Source of the DNA: Semisulcospira habei
Lineage: Eukaryota; Mollusca; Gastropoda; Semisulcospiridae
Assembly (NCBI GenBank): GCA_036245525.1
Contig: BTPG01000008.1
Coordinates: 28,297,040-28,361,039, forward strand
Reading direction: 5' to 3'
DNA length: 64,000 bases
The first letter of the stretch is position 1, and each line of letters opens with the position of its first letter. The position numbers and the translations under genes were made by a program. Below, piece after piece: positions 63,112-64,000 of this stretch. The notes under the pieces were generated by a model that was given only the letters and a program-made list of their open reading frames with translations, was not told where the DNA came from and made no database searches.

Positions 63112-63430
63112 GCAGGTTACTCAACTGAATGTTGTGTCAGTTGTCCAAGAGACGCAAGATGGTTGCCAACACATACACACAACATGAGGCACAAACGCAT
63201 ATATACACACACAATGCAATAAAGCGGCTTTCTGCTTTGTTAAGTCCCTCCCTTCTATTTATAGAAGGGACGTTTTAGGACGGGTCGCGGTGGGGCAAAT
63301 TTAAAGCATGTCCATGATGTCAAAGGCGGGCAGGCTAAACCTCTAACAATTGAAGTAACATTAAGATAAAAATTACGTCATGTCTAGTTATGCGGCTAAC
63401 CTCGCTGCTGAGCGTTCATTTGGCGCGAAG
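63112..63430. other. No supported gene
   Basis: A short inverted sequence, TCCCTTCTATTTATAGAAGGGA (63249-63270), and nothing else recognisable. Confidence 0.5.
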
Positions 63431-63433
63431 CGC

Positions 63434-63832
63434 CGTATGTATTTATGTATGTGCGTATGTATGTATGTATGTATGTATGTATGTATGTATGTATGTATGT
63501 ATGTATGTATGTATGTATGTATGTATGTATGTATGTATGTATGTATGTATGTATGTAGGGCCTATGTATGTATGTATGTATGTATGTATGTATGTATGTA
63601 TGTATGTATGTATGTGCGTATGTATGTATGTATGTATGTATGTATGTGCGTATGTATGTATGTATGTATGTATGTATGTATGTATGTATGTATGTATGTA
63701 TGTGCGTATGTATGTATGTATGTATGTATGTATGTATGTGCGTATCTATGTATCTATGTATGTATGTATGTATGTATGTATGTATGTATGTATGTATGTG
63801 CGTATGTATGTATGTATGTATGTATGTATGTA

Positions 63833-63863
<31 letters not shown>

Positions 63864-64000
63864 CTGTCTGTCTGCACATACGTACGCACGCACGCACGCA
63901 TGCATGCATGCATGTATGTATGTATGTATGTGCGTATGTATGTATGTATGTATGTATGTATGTATGTATGTATGTATGTATGTATGTATGTATGTGCGAA
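63434..64000. repeat. (GTAT)n tetranucleotide tract, runs off the window
   Basis: More than 560 bp of GTAT with periodic GTGC interruptions, a (GT)n/(CTGT)n/(ACGC)n segment at about 63833-63905, and GTAT again to the window end. Confidence 0.97.

Noticed and set aside
63396..63905. 169-codon frame of repeating THIH/YIHT residues
   Set aside because: It is the minus-strand reading of the GTAT microsatellite.

Overview
The window is repeat-dense animal DNA, most likely from a mollusc such as a marine gastropod. That placement is an inference from four things: a canonical intronless eukaryotic tRNA-Pro gene, tRNA-headed SINEs, a Ty3/Gypsy element with an env-like third gene, and a very high density of short foldback elements. 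No host protein-coding gene could be supported on either strand. Almost everything recognisable is a transposable element (TE), a TE fragment or simple sequence. The long open frames inside microsatellites and palindromes are not genes.

Layout. 1-13900: foldback (palindromic) elements every few hundred bases, a repeat carrying a 120-bp tandem array (895-1690), a SINE split by a PIF/Harbinger-type insertion (6631-7692), and tRNA-Pro(AGG) at 11891. 13901-22741: a complete 8.84-kb LTR retrotransposon with LTRs that are nearly identical but gag, pol and env frames that are broken. 22742-28370: more foldbacks and a 1-kb piggyBac deletion derivative (23990-25037). 28377-33958 and 55279-60636: two copies of one 5.4-5.6-kb unit in opposite orientation, ending in short inverted repeats. 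34-49 kb: foldbacks, a decayed Tc1/mariner element, a decayed non-LTR retrotransposon and three long microsatellites. 49200-51796: a second Harbinger copy invaded by an array of 366-bp units, each looking like a TATA promoter plus first coding exon ending at a splice donor. 60.6-64 kb: foldbacks, G-rich tracts and a (GTAT)n tract running off the window end.

Foldbacks. About 55 copies fall into families named here A to G. Most of families A, B, E and F are 120-230 bp, are bounded by TTAA, and share an outer end of the type TTAAC-(C/T)-C-N-TTC, with a near-perfect 30-45-bp-arm hairpin inside. The hairpin sequence differs completely between families. The TTAA target and two piggyBac-type sequences nearby suggest piggyBac-superfamily MITEs. 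Nested insertions and matching empty sites give a relative order for many events.

Limits. Boundaries and divergence values were read by eye. Family assignments rest on motifs, not on searches.
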